Positions 1 to 5,974 of a stretch of 10,241 bases of DNA are shown here, piece after piece. Position 1 is the stretch's first letter, and each line of letters begins with the position of its first letter. The stretch is from the NCBI GenBank assembly GCA_015163925.1, contig JAAOIF010000020.1, positions 1-10,241 on the forward strand, written 5' to 3'. Source of the DNA: Candidatus Thioglobus sp. (lineage in GTDB: Bacteria > Pseudomonadota > Gammaproteobacteria > PS1 > Pseudothioglobaceae). Under the pieces are notes generated by a model that saw only the letters and a program-made list of their open reading frames with translations, was not told where the DNA came from and did no database searches. The translations under genes and the position numbers were made by a program.

Positions 1-172
1 GGATTTGAAATAAGGCAAAATTAGCGTTTTTACACAAGGCAAAAATCTGATTTTTCTCAGCCGAACTCAGCAGTAACGGATTTTGAATTTCAACAATGCA
101 ATCGCTTAATTTCCCCGCCGCCGCTGCTAATTTCTCATCTCGCCAGCGCTGATAATCTGAATTTTTAAACAT
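1..172 (-). CDS. N-terminal part of an unidentified protein, possibly TauD/TfdA-like dioxygenase (cut by window edge)
   Basis: An open minus-strand frame begins with ATG at 172 and stays open to base 1, giving 57 complete codons. It starts MFKNSDYQRWRDEKL and contains CIVEIQNPLLLSSAEK and IFALCKNANFALFQI. This pattern (a YxxWRDxKL opening, then a V(E)xxxP..LS..E motif and a C+..N.A.. motif) resembles the N-terminus of some TauD/TfdA-like 2-oxoglutarate/iron dioxygenases. That is a recollection of family style, not a demonstrated match, and the iron-binding HxD...H motif would lie outside the window. The start overlaps the stop of the upstream nuclease gene by 8 bases, so the two are probably co-translated. 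No strong ribosome binding site is visible. I am confident the frame is coding, but not of its function. Confidence 0.55.
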   Translation of the reverse strand, partial: MFKNSDYQRWRDEKLAAAAGKLSDCIVEIQNPLLLSSAEKNQIFALCKNANFALFQI

Positions 173-980
173 TTTTAAAAGTTTGCTTGCATTTTGGAAA
201 ATTTTTACAGCCCCAAAAAGATTTTCCGTCTTTTTTAGAGAGTCTGGAAATCATTTTAATATCGCATGACGGGCAAGATGGAGTTTTGTAATCGCCTTTT
301 GTGATGGCAAATAATATATTATCTTGAGACTTTTGCGGCAACATTTTGATTCTTGCCAACAGTTCTGAGCCAGATATTAATTGTATATTTTGTCTATTTG
401 CCAAATTATGTGCCTCTGATGTAAATTCGCCAGATGTTATGAAAATGCCTTTTGGAGTTTCGCCGTCCCTGTCGTGCATTACCCCTAATAATTCTCTAAT
501 TAGTTTGACCCCAATTTTAGCCTTATAGTGTTTGCATTGAACGACGGCTTGTAGCGTTTTATTTTTGCACAATTCTATATCAACGCCGCCATCAGCGCCT
601 TTCTGAGTGAGATTTGCCTGATAGCCTTTTTCGGTGAAATATAAAGAACAAAGGATTTCAAAGCGTTTCCATTCCAAATCCGCTAAAAGTTTTAAGCATA
701 ACTTTTTTGGTTGAATTGTTGAGAGTTTATGGATTTTATTGATTGAATTTTGCTGGCGACTAACATAAGATTTTGCAATAGTTTTTTTAGGTTTAGACTT
801 TTGGTTTATATAAAAAAACACAATTAATCCAATAATAGATATTGCTATAAGCGTTGATACTATTGGATTTTCTAAAATCAGATTATACAAAAAATTCAAA
901 AATACGCTTACTGCAAAAAGCGCAAAAAGAATGAGAATTACCTCTAAATCAGCATCTTTTCGTGTGATTTTTCTTGCCAT
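165..980 (-). CDS. Membrane-anchored Mrr-type restriction endonuclease-like protein with topoisomerase zinc finger
   Basis: This 271-residue protein has three parts. Residues about 12-36 and 40-58 are two hydrophobic membrane segments. Residues about 100-215 form an Mrr-type PD-(D/E)XK nuclease domain: GADGGVDIEL at 128-137 supplies the metal-binding Asp (D134, with D130 also conserved), and QCK at 148-150 supplies the Gln-x-Lys signature. Residues about 234-268 form a C4 zinc finger of the bacterial topoisomerase I type (C236, C239, C258, C264). Mrr-like domains cleave DNA, sometimes only modified DNA, and the zinc finger should bind single-stranded or nicked DNA. Membrane anchor plus Mrr plus zinc finger is a known architecture often annotated as restriction endonuclease, and its target here is unknown. 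No methyltransferase is visible nearby, which fits a modification-dependent or housekeeping role rather than a classical R-M pair. The gene lies 20 bases after the MORN-repeat gene and overlaps the next gene by 8. No clear Shine-Dalgarno is seen before ATG 980. Confidence 0.86.
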   Translation of the reverse strand: MARKITRKDADLEVILILFALFAVSVFLNFLYNLILENPIVSTLIAISIIGLIVFFYINQKSKPKKTIAKSYVSRQQNSINKIHKLSTIQPKKLCLKLLADLEWKRFEILCSLYFTEKGYQANLTQKGADGGVDIELCKNKTLQAVVQCKHYKAKIGVKLIRELLGVMHDRDGETPKGIFITSGEFTSEAHNLANRQNIQLISGSELLARIKMLPQKSQDNILFAITKGDYKTPSCPSCDIKMISRLSKKDGKSFWGCKNFPKCKQTFKNV

Positions 981-1000
981 TTTATTTGTTTAATTTTTAA

Positions 1001-1804
1001 TTAACGGCACCAAGAAATTTGCACTTTAATGCCATTTTTAAAGCACTCAGCAGGGGATTGCCGTCCGTTTTCATCCCAAACAGCCGCCAAGCCATGCAGT
1101 TTGCCGTCTTTATAATTTCCATCAGACTCTTTCTGTCCATTTTCATGCCACCCAGTACCTAAGCCATGCGGTTTACCGTCTTTAAGATTTATCTCATACT
1201 GCTTATTTCCGTTTTCATGCCAGCCAGTCCATAAACCATGCTGTTTGCCGTCCTTCCAATTTTCCTCAGCACTTTTCTTTCCGTTGTCATACCAGCCAGT
1301 CCATAAACCATGCTCTTTACCCTCTTTATAATTTCCCTCAAACTCTTTCTGTCCGTTTTCATGCCAGACAGTCACTAAGCCATGCTGTTTGCCGTCCTTC
1401 CAATTTTCCTCAAACTCTTTCTTTCCATTTTTATGCCAGCCAGTCCATAAACCATGCTCTTTGCCCTCTTTAAAATTTGCCTCAAGCTTTTTCTTTCCGT
1501 TTTCATGCCAGCCAGTCAATAAGCCATGCATTTTGTCGTCTTTAAAATTTGCCTCAGACTTTTTCTGTCCGTTTTCATGCCACCAAGTTGCTAATCCATG
1601 CTTTTCGCCATCCTTCCAATTCGCCTCAATCTTTTTCTGTCCGTTTTCATCCCATAAAATCGCCAAGCCATGCTTTATGTCCGTGCCGTCTTTATAATTT
1701 CTCTCATACTCTTTCTGTCCATTTTCATAATAAGTAGTTTTGACTTCAGCAAAAGCGGTGTTAAAAAACACAGACATCAATATTATTGTAATTAGTTTCT
1801 TCAT
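1001..1804 (-). CDS. Secreted MORN_2/YwqK-type repeat protein
   Basis: This 267-residue protein opens with a signal peptide: MKK, a hydrophobic stretch 4-18, and a likely cut after AFA at 17-19. Ten tandem units follow from residue 27 onward. The first has 26 residues, units 2-9 have exactly 24, and the last (245-267) is degenerate. The consensus is ENGQKxxExNxKDGKxHGLxTxWH, the MORN_2 variant repeat (COG2849). Family members are often labelled 'YwqK family antitoxin', but that name rests on thin evidence and a signal peptide argues against a cytosolic antitoxin role. Likely location is periplasm or outside the cell, where such repeats form an extended beta structure suited to binding lipid, glycan or protein. 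No toxin-like gene adjoins it. GGAG lies 7 bases before ATG 1804, so the start is well supported. It follows yidC by 47 bases and precedes the Mrr-type gene by 20. The partner and molecular function are unknown. Confidence 0.85.
   Translation of the reverse strand: MKKLITIILMSVFFNTAFAEVKTTYYENGQKEYERNYKDGTDIKHGLAILWDENGQKKIEANWKDGEKHGLATWWHENGQKKSEANFKDDKMHGLLTGWHENGKKKLEANFKEGKEHGLWTGWHKNGKKEFEENWKDGKQHGLVTVWHENGQKEFEGNYKEGKEHGLWTGWYDNGKKSAEENWKDGKQHGLWTGWHENGNKQYEINLKDGKPHGLGTGWHENGQKESDGNYKDGKLHGLAAVWDENGRQSPAECFKNGIKVQISWCR
1073..1726 (-). repeat. 72-base coding tandem repeat (MORN_2 units 1-9)
   Basis: Nine well-kept repeat units lie inside the secreted repeat protein. Units 2-9 are exactly 72 bases (24 codons) each, the first is 78 bases, and a degenerate tenth follows at 1004-1072. 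Neighbouring units differ mostly at the third to eighth positions after ENG, while the HGL core is constant. A second-order pattern of 144 bases is also present: units 4 and 6 match each other, as do units 5 and 7, better than direct neighbours do. Confidence 0.9.
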
Positions 1805-1811
1805 TTTATTA

Positions 1812-1815
1812 CTCC
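1812..1815 (-). promoter_or_regulatory. Ribosome binding site of the MORN_2 repeat protein gene
   Basis: Read on the minus strand, GGAG sits 7 bases before ATG 1804. It is one of the few clear Shine-Dalgarno sites in the window and fixes this start. The rest of the 47-base gap after yidC shows no convincing terminator hairpin, so transcription may read through from yidC. Confidence 0.75.
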
Positions 1816-1851
1816 ATTTATGATTAAAAAAACCTGCAATTAAGTTTGAAT

Positions 1852-3477
1852 TTAGCCGTTAAGTCGCTTGTTAATAGTCCATTGCTGGGCGATGGATAAA
1901 ATATTATTGAAGACCCAATACAGCACCAGACCGGATGGAAACCAGAGGAAGAAAATGGTGAAAACAAAGGGCAATGACATCATAATTTTGGCTTGCATCG
2001 GGTCGGGCGGCGGCGGATTGAGTTTTTGCTGAATGAACATTGAGGCTCCCATAATTATCGGCAAAATGTAATATGGGTCTTGCTCTGACAGGTCTGTGAG
2101 CCACCAGAAAGCAGTTTGCCGCAGCTCAACAGTGTCCAAAAGCATCCAGTAAAATGCAATAAAAACTGGGATTTGCACCAGAATCGGCAGGCAGCCAGAA
2201 GCCGGATTTATCTTTTCTTTTTTGTAAAGCTCCATAGTTTTTTGACCCATTTTTTGCTTGTCATCGCCGTAAGTTTCCTTGAGTTTTGCCATACGGGGAG
2301 CGAGTTTCCGCATACCTGCCATTGAGCGATAGGATTTTTCACTCAGCGGATAAAACACCAATTTAATCAAAATCGTAATCAAAATAATTGAGTAGCCCCA
2401 GCTGTCAAGAATGCTGTTAATTTTGTGAATTGCCCAGCTCAACGGGTCAGCCAGCAAATCCAGCCAGCCGTAGTCCAAAGTGTAATTTAGTCCGGTTGCC
2501 ACTTGCTCAATTTCGCCATATATTTTCGGCCCGAGATACAGCCGATTAGGGCTAAGAGTACTGCTGCTGCCGGCTTTAACGCTAATTTGCTGATTTGCAT
2601 TAGTAAGCTTGAAAACGCCATTTTTATGACTTGCATAAATATTTTGCTGAGTGCTTTGCTCTGGAATCCAAGCGGCAATAAAATACTGCTGAACCATCGC
2701 CAGCCAGCCGCCGAGTGCTTGCTGTGAGTCAAAATCGTTCCAATCGTCAAACTCATTTTTCTGCACAGTTTGGGTGTTTTTGTCATACACGATGCCGCCG
2801 GCGAAAGTGGGCATCAGGGCGTTGGATTCGTTGATGGCATTGCGGCTCAGGCGCACATAACTTTTGGCTTGAATGTCTTGGTCGCCAAAATTGCTGATTT
2901 GATAATCCACGCCGACCACATAACTGCCGCGTTTGAAGTGGAAATTTTTGCTGACTTTTACTCCGCCTTCGCCTTGCCAGATGAGCGAAACGACCAATTC
3001 ATTGCCGCTGAGTTGATAATTTAAACGCTCCGATTGAAATATAGATAAATGCGTTGGCAATGCCTCAAAGCCTGATGCCAACTGGTTTGAAGCCAGTCCG
3101 GATTGCGCTTGGAATGAGTCGCCGGGAGTATTTTGCAGCAGCCGGAATTTCTCAGATTTGCCTTGCTGAACCGGATAAGCATTCAGAAAAGCGTTTTGAA
3201 TTGTGCCGCCAGTGTGGCTGATTTCCAAAGTCAGCAAGTCGGTTGTTACTGTTGTGAAGCCGTTTTGGTCAGTTGGCTTGGCTGGAAAATCAATTTCAAC
3301 TGGCTCAGAATTGATTTTCGGCACATCCAAATTATCATTTTTAGCCGCAGGAATTATTGTAGTTTTGCTGATAATTTTGCCATTTTCATCAGTCGTCCGA
3401 GTCACTTGCCACTTGTCCCACAGCAGGAAAATCGTTAAAAAAATGGCAATTCCAAGAAACAGTTTTTGATTATTCAT
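1852..3477 (-). CDS. yidC: Membrane protein insertase YidC
   Basis: YidC inserts proteins into the inner membrane, alone or with SecYEG, and helps them fold. The 541-residue length is normal for Gram-negative YidC. The first membrane segment is at about 5-20 and is followed by the large periplasmic beta domain (about 60-330). The conserved Oxa1-type core runs from about 345 to 535: a membrane segment near 358-377, then YPLSEKSYRSMAGMRKL with R390 at the place of the conserved groove arginine of E. coli YidC, a basic cytoplasmic hairpin loop (about 393-423), GCLPILVQIPVFIAFYWML at 428-446, and further membrane segments near 470-482 and 500-530. The C-terminus is short (QQWTINKRLNG). It starts 17 bases after yidD in the classical rpmH-rnpA-yidD-yidC order. 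No clear ribosome binding site precedes ATG 3477, so translation may depend on coupling with upstream genes. Confidence 0.98.
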   Translation of the reverse strand: MNNQKLFLGIAIFLTIFLLWDKWQVTRTTDENGKIISKTTIIPAAKNDNLDVPKINSEPVEIDFPAKPTDQNGFTTVTTDLLTLEISHTGGTIQNAFLNAYPVQQGKSEKFRLLQNTPGDSFQAQSGLASNQLASGFEALPTHLSIFQSERLNYQLSGNELVVSLIWQGEGGVKVSKNFHFKRGSYVVGVDYQISNFGDQDIQAKSYVRLSRNAINESNALMPTFAGGIVYDKNTQTVQKNEFDDWNDFDSQQALGGWLAMVQQYFIAAWIPEQSTQQNIYASHKNGVFKLTNANQQISVKAGSSSTLSPNRLYLGPKIYGEIEQVATGLNYTLDYGWLDLLADPLSWAIHKINSILDSWGYSIILITILIKLVFYPLSEKSYRSMAGMRKLAPRMAKLKETYGDDKQKMGQKTMELYKKEKINPASGCLPILVQIPVFIAFYWMLLDTVELRQTAFWWLTDLSEQDPYYILPIIMGASMFIQQKLNPPPPDPMQAKIMMSLPFVFTIFFLWFPSGLVLYWVFNNILSIAQQWTINKRLNG

Positions 3478-3494
3478 AAGATTATTTTTTACTA

Positions 3495-3728
3495 TTATTT
3501 GATTGAATTATTAATTTTATTTGGCACTGGATCCCAGCCGCCAGAGTGCCACGGATGGCATTTGCTAATGCGTTTTAGGCTCAGTTTCAGCCCGCCGAAA
3601 AAGCCATATTTGCTAATTGCCTGATGCGAATATTCCGAGCAGGTGGGGCTAAAACGGCAATTATTTCCCAGCAGCGGACTGATGAATAATTGATAAAATC
3701 GCAATGGAATTAAGAGTAAATGACGCAT
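3495..3728 (-). CDS. yidD: Membrane protein insertion efficiency factor YidD
   Basis: This 77-residue protein belongs to the YidD (DUF37/haemolytic) family. It is a small, basic, inner-membrane-associated protein that aids YidC-dependent insertion. Family hallmarks are visible: the amphipathic N-terminus [11 protein letters not shown] at 11-21, [17 protein letters not shown] with cysteines C24 and C30, then a KCHPW segment with a third cysteine, followed by GGWDPVP near the end. The length is typical. The start lies only 3 bases after the rnpA stop, with no separate ribosome binding site, so translation is probably coupled to rnpA. It sits between rnpA and yidC, as in most proteobacteria. Confidence 0.97.
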   Translation of the reverse strand: MRHLLLIPLRFYQLFISPLLGNNCRFSPTCSEYSHQAISKYGFFGGLKLSLKRISKCHPWHSGGWDPVPNKINNSIK

Positions 3729-3731
3729 AAT

Positions 3732-4076
3732 TTAGGCTGAAATTTGTTGAAATAATCCCAGTAAATCTTCTGCCAAAACAGTATTATTTTGAGGTTTTGC
3801 AGATTTTGTAGATTTTGCCAATACTACAAATTCCCAATTATTTAACTGCTTTTGATGGATTCTAAAAACCTCACGGGCAATTCTTTTGTAACGATTTCTC
3901 TCAACTGCTAATTTGTGAATTTTCTTTGAAATTGCCAATCCGAGCCTTGGCGAAGTGCTGGTTTTTTGAGCAATAATTTGCCAATATTTGCCTTTGGAAA
4001 TTACTCCATTTTTGAAAATGGCTTGGTAATCACTTGGCTTTACAACCCGTAATTCGCGTGTTAGCCTAAGTGGCAT
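3732..4076 (-). CDS. rnpA: Ribonuclease P protein component
   Basis: The product (114 residues from ATG 4076) is the small basic protein subunit that binds the RNase P RNA and helps mature the 5' ends of tRNAs. The family signature is clear: PRLGLAISKK, then AVERNRYKRIAREVFR, which includes the RNR motif (residues 60-62) that contacts the RNA. The C-terminus matches the usual FVVLAK strand followed by a helix. An in-frame TTG at 4082 would add two residues. I prefer ATG 4076 because MPLRLTRELRVV then aligns well with the start of E. coli RnpA. It lies 24 bases after rpmH, its usual partner. The nearest GAGG is too far from the start (about 17 bases) to be an ideal ribosome binding site. Confidence 0.96.
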   Translation of the reverse strand: MPLRLTRELRVVKPSDYQAIFKNGVISKGKYWQIIAQKTSTSPRLGLAISKKIHKLAVERNRYKRIAREVFRIHQKQLNNWEFVVLAKSTKSAKPQNNTVLAEDLLGLFQQISA

Positions 4077-4100
4077 AAGCAATTAAGCAATTAGCCTCAA

Positions 4101-4241
4101 CTAAGCCGCTAACTGCTTTCGCCCTTTTTTTCTGCGAGCATTAATAATGGCACGACCGGCTTTAGTACTCATTCTGGAGCGGAAGCCGTGGTTGCGTTTG
4201 CGTTTTAAAACGCTGGGTTGAAAGGTTCTTTTCTGTTTCAT
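4101..4241 (-). CDS. rpmH: 50S ribosomal protein L34
   Basis: L34 is a short basic protein of the large ribosomal subunit. The 46-residue reading starts at ATG 4241 with [20 protein letters not shown], continues [20 protein letters not shown], and ends RKQLAA with TAG at 4101-4103. This is the family pattern: RTFQPS, then KRxRxHGFRxRM, then a basic KxGRxxxxxRRxKGR tail. The KQK opening is two residues longer than the common MKRTFQPS form. It is the first gene of the leftward cluster. In many bacteria dnaA lies beside rpmH, but here dprA does, on the opposite strand. Confidence 0.97.
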   Translation of the reverse strand: MKQKRTFQPSVLKRKRNHGFRSRMSTKAGRAIINARRKKGRKQLAA

Positions 4242-4340
4242 AATAGAATCTCAGCCATAAAAATTTTGCAATTTTACCATAAAGCATATTTGAATTAGGT
4301 ATGATATTTTTTTTCGGCAACGCTTGGGAACATTGCAAAA
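4242..4340. promoter_or_regulatory. Divergent promoter region between rpmH and dprA
   Basis: This 99-base AT-rich gap must hold promoters for both directions. For dprA, TATGAT at 4300-4305 is a near-consensus -10 box, but no good -35 box is spaced correctly. For rpmH, the minus strand reads TGGTAAAAT (plus positions 4271-4279), an extended -10 element about 30 bases before ATG 4241, again with a weak -35. I see no DnaA box resembling TTATCCACA, so this does not look like the replication origin that often adjoins rpmH. The element calls are inferred from consensus matching by eye. Confidence 0.5.
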
Positions 4341-5435
4341 ATGGATTTAATTTATTGGTTATTATTGCTCAAAGCGCCTAAATTGGGCATGCGCACTTTT
4401 TACAAGACTTTGCAAGTTTTTGAGACTCCAGAGCAAGTGTTTTCAGCGTCAAAATCGGCTCGTAAGGAATGCGGATTATTCAAATCTGAGACTTTGGAAT
4501 TTTTGGCAAAATGCGATAAAACTACGGTTCGGCCAGATTTGGATTGGGCAAAAAGTGAGGATTGTAACATTTTGACTTTGGCTGATGAGGACTACCCAGA
4601 GCAGCTGAAAACCACCTCCGAGCCGCCGCCGCTGCTGTATGTCAGAGGCGATGTGAAATGTTTATCCAAGCCACAATTAGCCATTGTCGGCAGCCGCAAT
4701 CCCTCTGCCTCAGGCGAAAAACACGCTTACGAATTCGCTCAAGATTTGGCAAAAATCGGCTTGCTAATTACTTCCGGAATGGCAAGTGGAATTGACGCAA
4801 AAGCCCATCTGGGGGCGCTGGAGGCGGGGCAGGCGACCATTGCTGTCTGCGGCACCGGGCTTGATAGAGTTTATCCGGCAAGGCATAAATCTCTGGCTCA
4901 TCAGATTTCCACTCAGGGCGCTCTGGTGAGTGAATTTGCCATTGGAACTGCGCCGCTGGCGAATAATTTTCCACGCCGAAATCGGGTAATTTCTGGACTG
5001 AGTCTTGGCACTTTGGTGGTTGAGGCAAGTGTCAAATCTGGCACTATGATTACTGCAAAACTCGCCGCCGAGCAAGGCCGAGAAGTGTTTGCAATTCCCA
5101 GTTCCATTCACAATCCGCTGGCTGCCGGCTGCCATCAACTCATCAAAGATGGCGCTAAATTAGTGGAAAATATTGACGATATTACTAATGAATTGGCGTT
5201 TGAGTTTCAGGCTGCGGCGGGCAAAAATATTGACACAAAAGACACAAAAGACACAAAAGAGTTGGACAAAAACCATTTAATTCTATTAAAATGCTTAGGA
5301 TATGAGCCTTTGAGTATTGATGGTTTGGTTGAAAAATCTGGCCTCAGCCCACAAATAGTTATGCAAAAATTATTAGAATTGGAGCTGGAAAATCAAGTGG
5401 CAAAGGACGGTTCTGGCTACCTATTAACTAAATGA
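4341..5435 (+). CDS. dprA: DNA processing protein DprA (Smf)
   Basis: DprA binds incoming single-stranded DNA during natural transformation and loads RecA on it; it is also conserved in bacteria not known to be competent. In this 364-residue protein, residues 1-95 form the N-terminal helical/SAM-like region and about 80-290 form the Rossmann-like DprA domain. Its signatures are IVGSRNPSASG (115-125), SGMASGIDAKAH (145-156), GTGLDRVYPA (171-180), FPRRNRVISGLS (210-221) and SGTMITA (233-239). Residues about 308-364 form the C-terminal winged-helix (DML1-like) domain. The linker at about 298-306 is DTKDTKDTK, encoded by a triplicated 9-base unit. It heads a compact operon with smg and topA, and its stop overlaps the smg ribosome binding site. 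Whether this organism is competent cannot be judged from this gene alone. Confidence 0.97.
   Translation: MDLIYWLLLLKAPKLGMRTFYKTLQVFETPEQVFSASKSARKECGLFKSETLEFLAKCDKTTVRPDLDWAKSEDCNILTLADEDYPEQLKTTSEPPPLLYVRGDVKCLSKPQLAIVGSRNPSASGEKHAYEFAQDLAKIGLLITSGMASGIDAKAHLGALEAGQATIAVCGTGLDRVYPARHKSLAHQISTQGALVSEFAIGTAPLANNFPRRNRVISGLSLGTLVVEASVKSGTMITAKLAAEQGREVFAIPSSIHNPLAAGCHQLIKDGAKLVENIDDITNELAFEFQAAAGKNIDTKDTKDTKELDKNHLILLKCLGYEPLSIDGLVEKSGLSPQIVMQKLLELELENQVAKDGSGYLLTK
5232..5258 (+). repeat. Three perfect copies of GACACAAAA inside dprA
   Basis: The 9-base unit GACACAAAA occurs three times with no mismatch at 5232-5240, 5241-5249 and 5250-5258. It encodes DTK three times in the linker between the Rossmann-like and winged-helix domains. 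Because the unit is nine bases, a gain or loss of copies changes linker length without breaking the frame. Confidence 0.95.
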
Positions 5436-5444
5436 GATTTGAAA

Positions 5445-5933
5445 ATGACAAACAATATTCTTGATGTTTTGACTTATATGTTTGATTATCTGTTTGAAGA
5501 GGCAGAGCATAATTCGCCGAATGAAATTGACGATGTAACCCTCAAGGCACACCTCTCGGATGCTGGATTTGAGGTTAATCGGATTGACAAAGCGCTGAGT
5601 TGGCTGGAGGATATTGCCTCATTGCAAGACGGCAGCATTCAGCCATTTGCCAATACTGACGGCGGCATGCGGATTTACAGTGAGGATGAAAAAATTAAGC
5701 TTGATGCAAAATCTCGGGGCTTTTTATTGTTTATGGAAAATATGGGTCAGATTGACGCTCATCAGCGGGAAATGGTGATTGACAAAATTATGTTACTCGG
5801 CGATTCTGCTATTTCTTTGGACGATTTAAAATGGGTTGTAATGATGATTTTAGGAAATAGTAATGACCAAGAAATCTCAACCCAGTGGCTGGAATCCATC
5901 GTTTTTGTTGATGAAAATCGGACAATTCAGTAA
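5445..5933 (+). CDS. smg: Smg family protein (DUF494)
   Basis: Smg is a conserved proteobacterial protein of unproven function, encoded almost always beside dprA/smf, as here. The 162 residues from ATG 5445 show the family features: a start like NILDVLTYMFDYLFEEAE, then LSDAGFEVNRIDKALSWLEDI, then MRIYSEDEKIKLDAKSRGFL, a MVIDKIM helix and DLKWVVMMIL. It is all-helical in appearance, acidic, and without membrane segments or enzyme motifs. An in-frame TTG at 5439 would add two residues. ATG 5445 is preferred because GAGA at 5434-5437 lies 7 bases upstream, overlapping the dprA stop codon and suggesting translational coupling. The length is typical. Its constant company with dprA and topA hints at a DNA-related role, but that is inference. 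Confidence 0.94.
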   Translation: MTNNILDVLTYMFDYLFEEAEHNSPNEIDDVTLKAHLSDAGFEVNRIDKALSWLEDIASLQDGSIQPFANTDGGMRIYSEDEKIKLDAKSRGFLLFMENMGQIDAHQREMVIDKIMLLGDSAISLDDLKWVVMMILGNSNDQEISTQWLESIVFVDENRTIQ

Positions 5934-5938
5934 GGCAA

Positions 5939-5960
5939 TTTAACAGTAATTTAACAGTAA
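5939..5960 (+). repeat. 11-base direct repeat (TTTAACAGTAA twice) between smg and topA
   Basis: Two perfect adjacent copies of TTTAACAGTAA lie at 5939-5949 and 5950-5960, just upstream of the topA ribosome binding site. A related CAGTAA ends smg (5928-5933). It could be a slippage duplication or a small regulatory site; nothing else in the window repeats it. Confidence 0.85.
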
Positions 5961-5963
5961 TTT

Positions 5964-5972
5964 GAGGTGAGG
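5964..5972 (+). promoter_or_regulatory. Strong ribosome binding site of topA
   Basis: GAGGTGAGG precedes ATG 5975. The first GAGG ends 7 bases before the start, an ideal spacing, and fixes the topA start. Most other genes here have weak or no such site. Confidence 0.85.
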
Positions 5973-5974
5973 AA

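Noticed and set aside
1073..1726. Regular 72-base periodicity resembling a CRISPR or satellite array
   Set aside because: The units are in frame, encode a continuous signal-peptide protein with the MORN_2 consensus, and lack unique spacers between identical repeats.
1001..1804. Toxin-antitoxin module, from the usual YwqK 'antitoxin' label
   Set aside because: The protein has a signal peptide, no toxin-like partner is adjacent, and the neighbouring Mrr-type gene is a large membrane nuclease rather than a typical toxin.
1805..1851. Terminator after yidC
   Set aside because: A run of T is present on the minus strand, but no stable GC-rich stem precedes it.
2116..3469. Several open frames antisense to yidC (for example 3133-3438 and 3203-3469)
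   Set aside because: They lie wholly within yidC on the opposite strand, have no recognisable family or ribosome binding site, and are explained as shadow frames.
4242..4340. Possible replication origin beside rpmH
   Set aside because: No DnaA box cluster, no dnaA gene and only 99 bases of space; it reads as an ordinary divergent promoter region.
4764..5138. Open minus-strand frames inside dprA
   Set aside because: They are overlapping shadow readings of the conserved DprA domain with low-complexity, unconvincing protein sequence.
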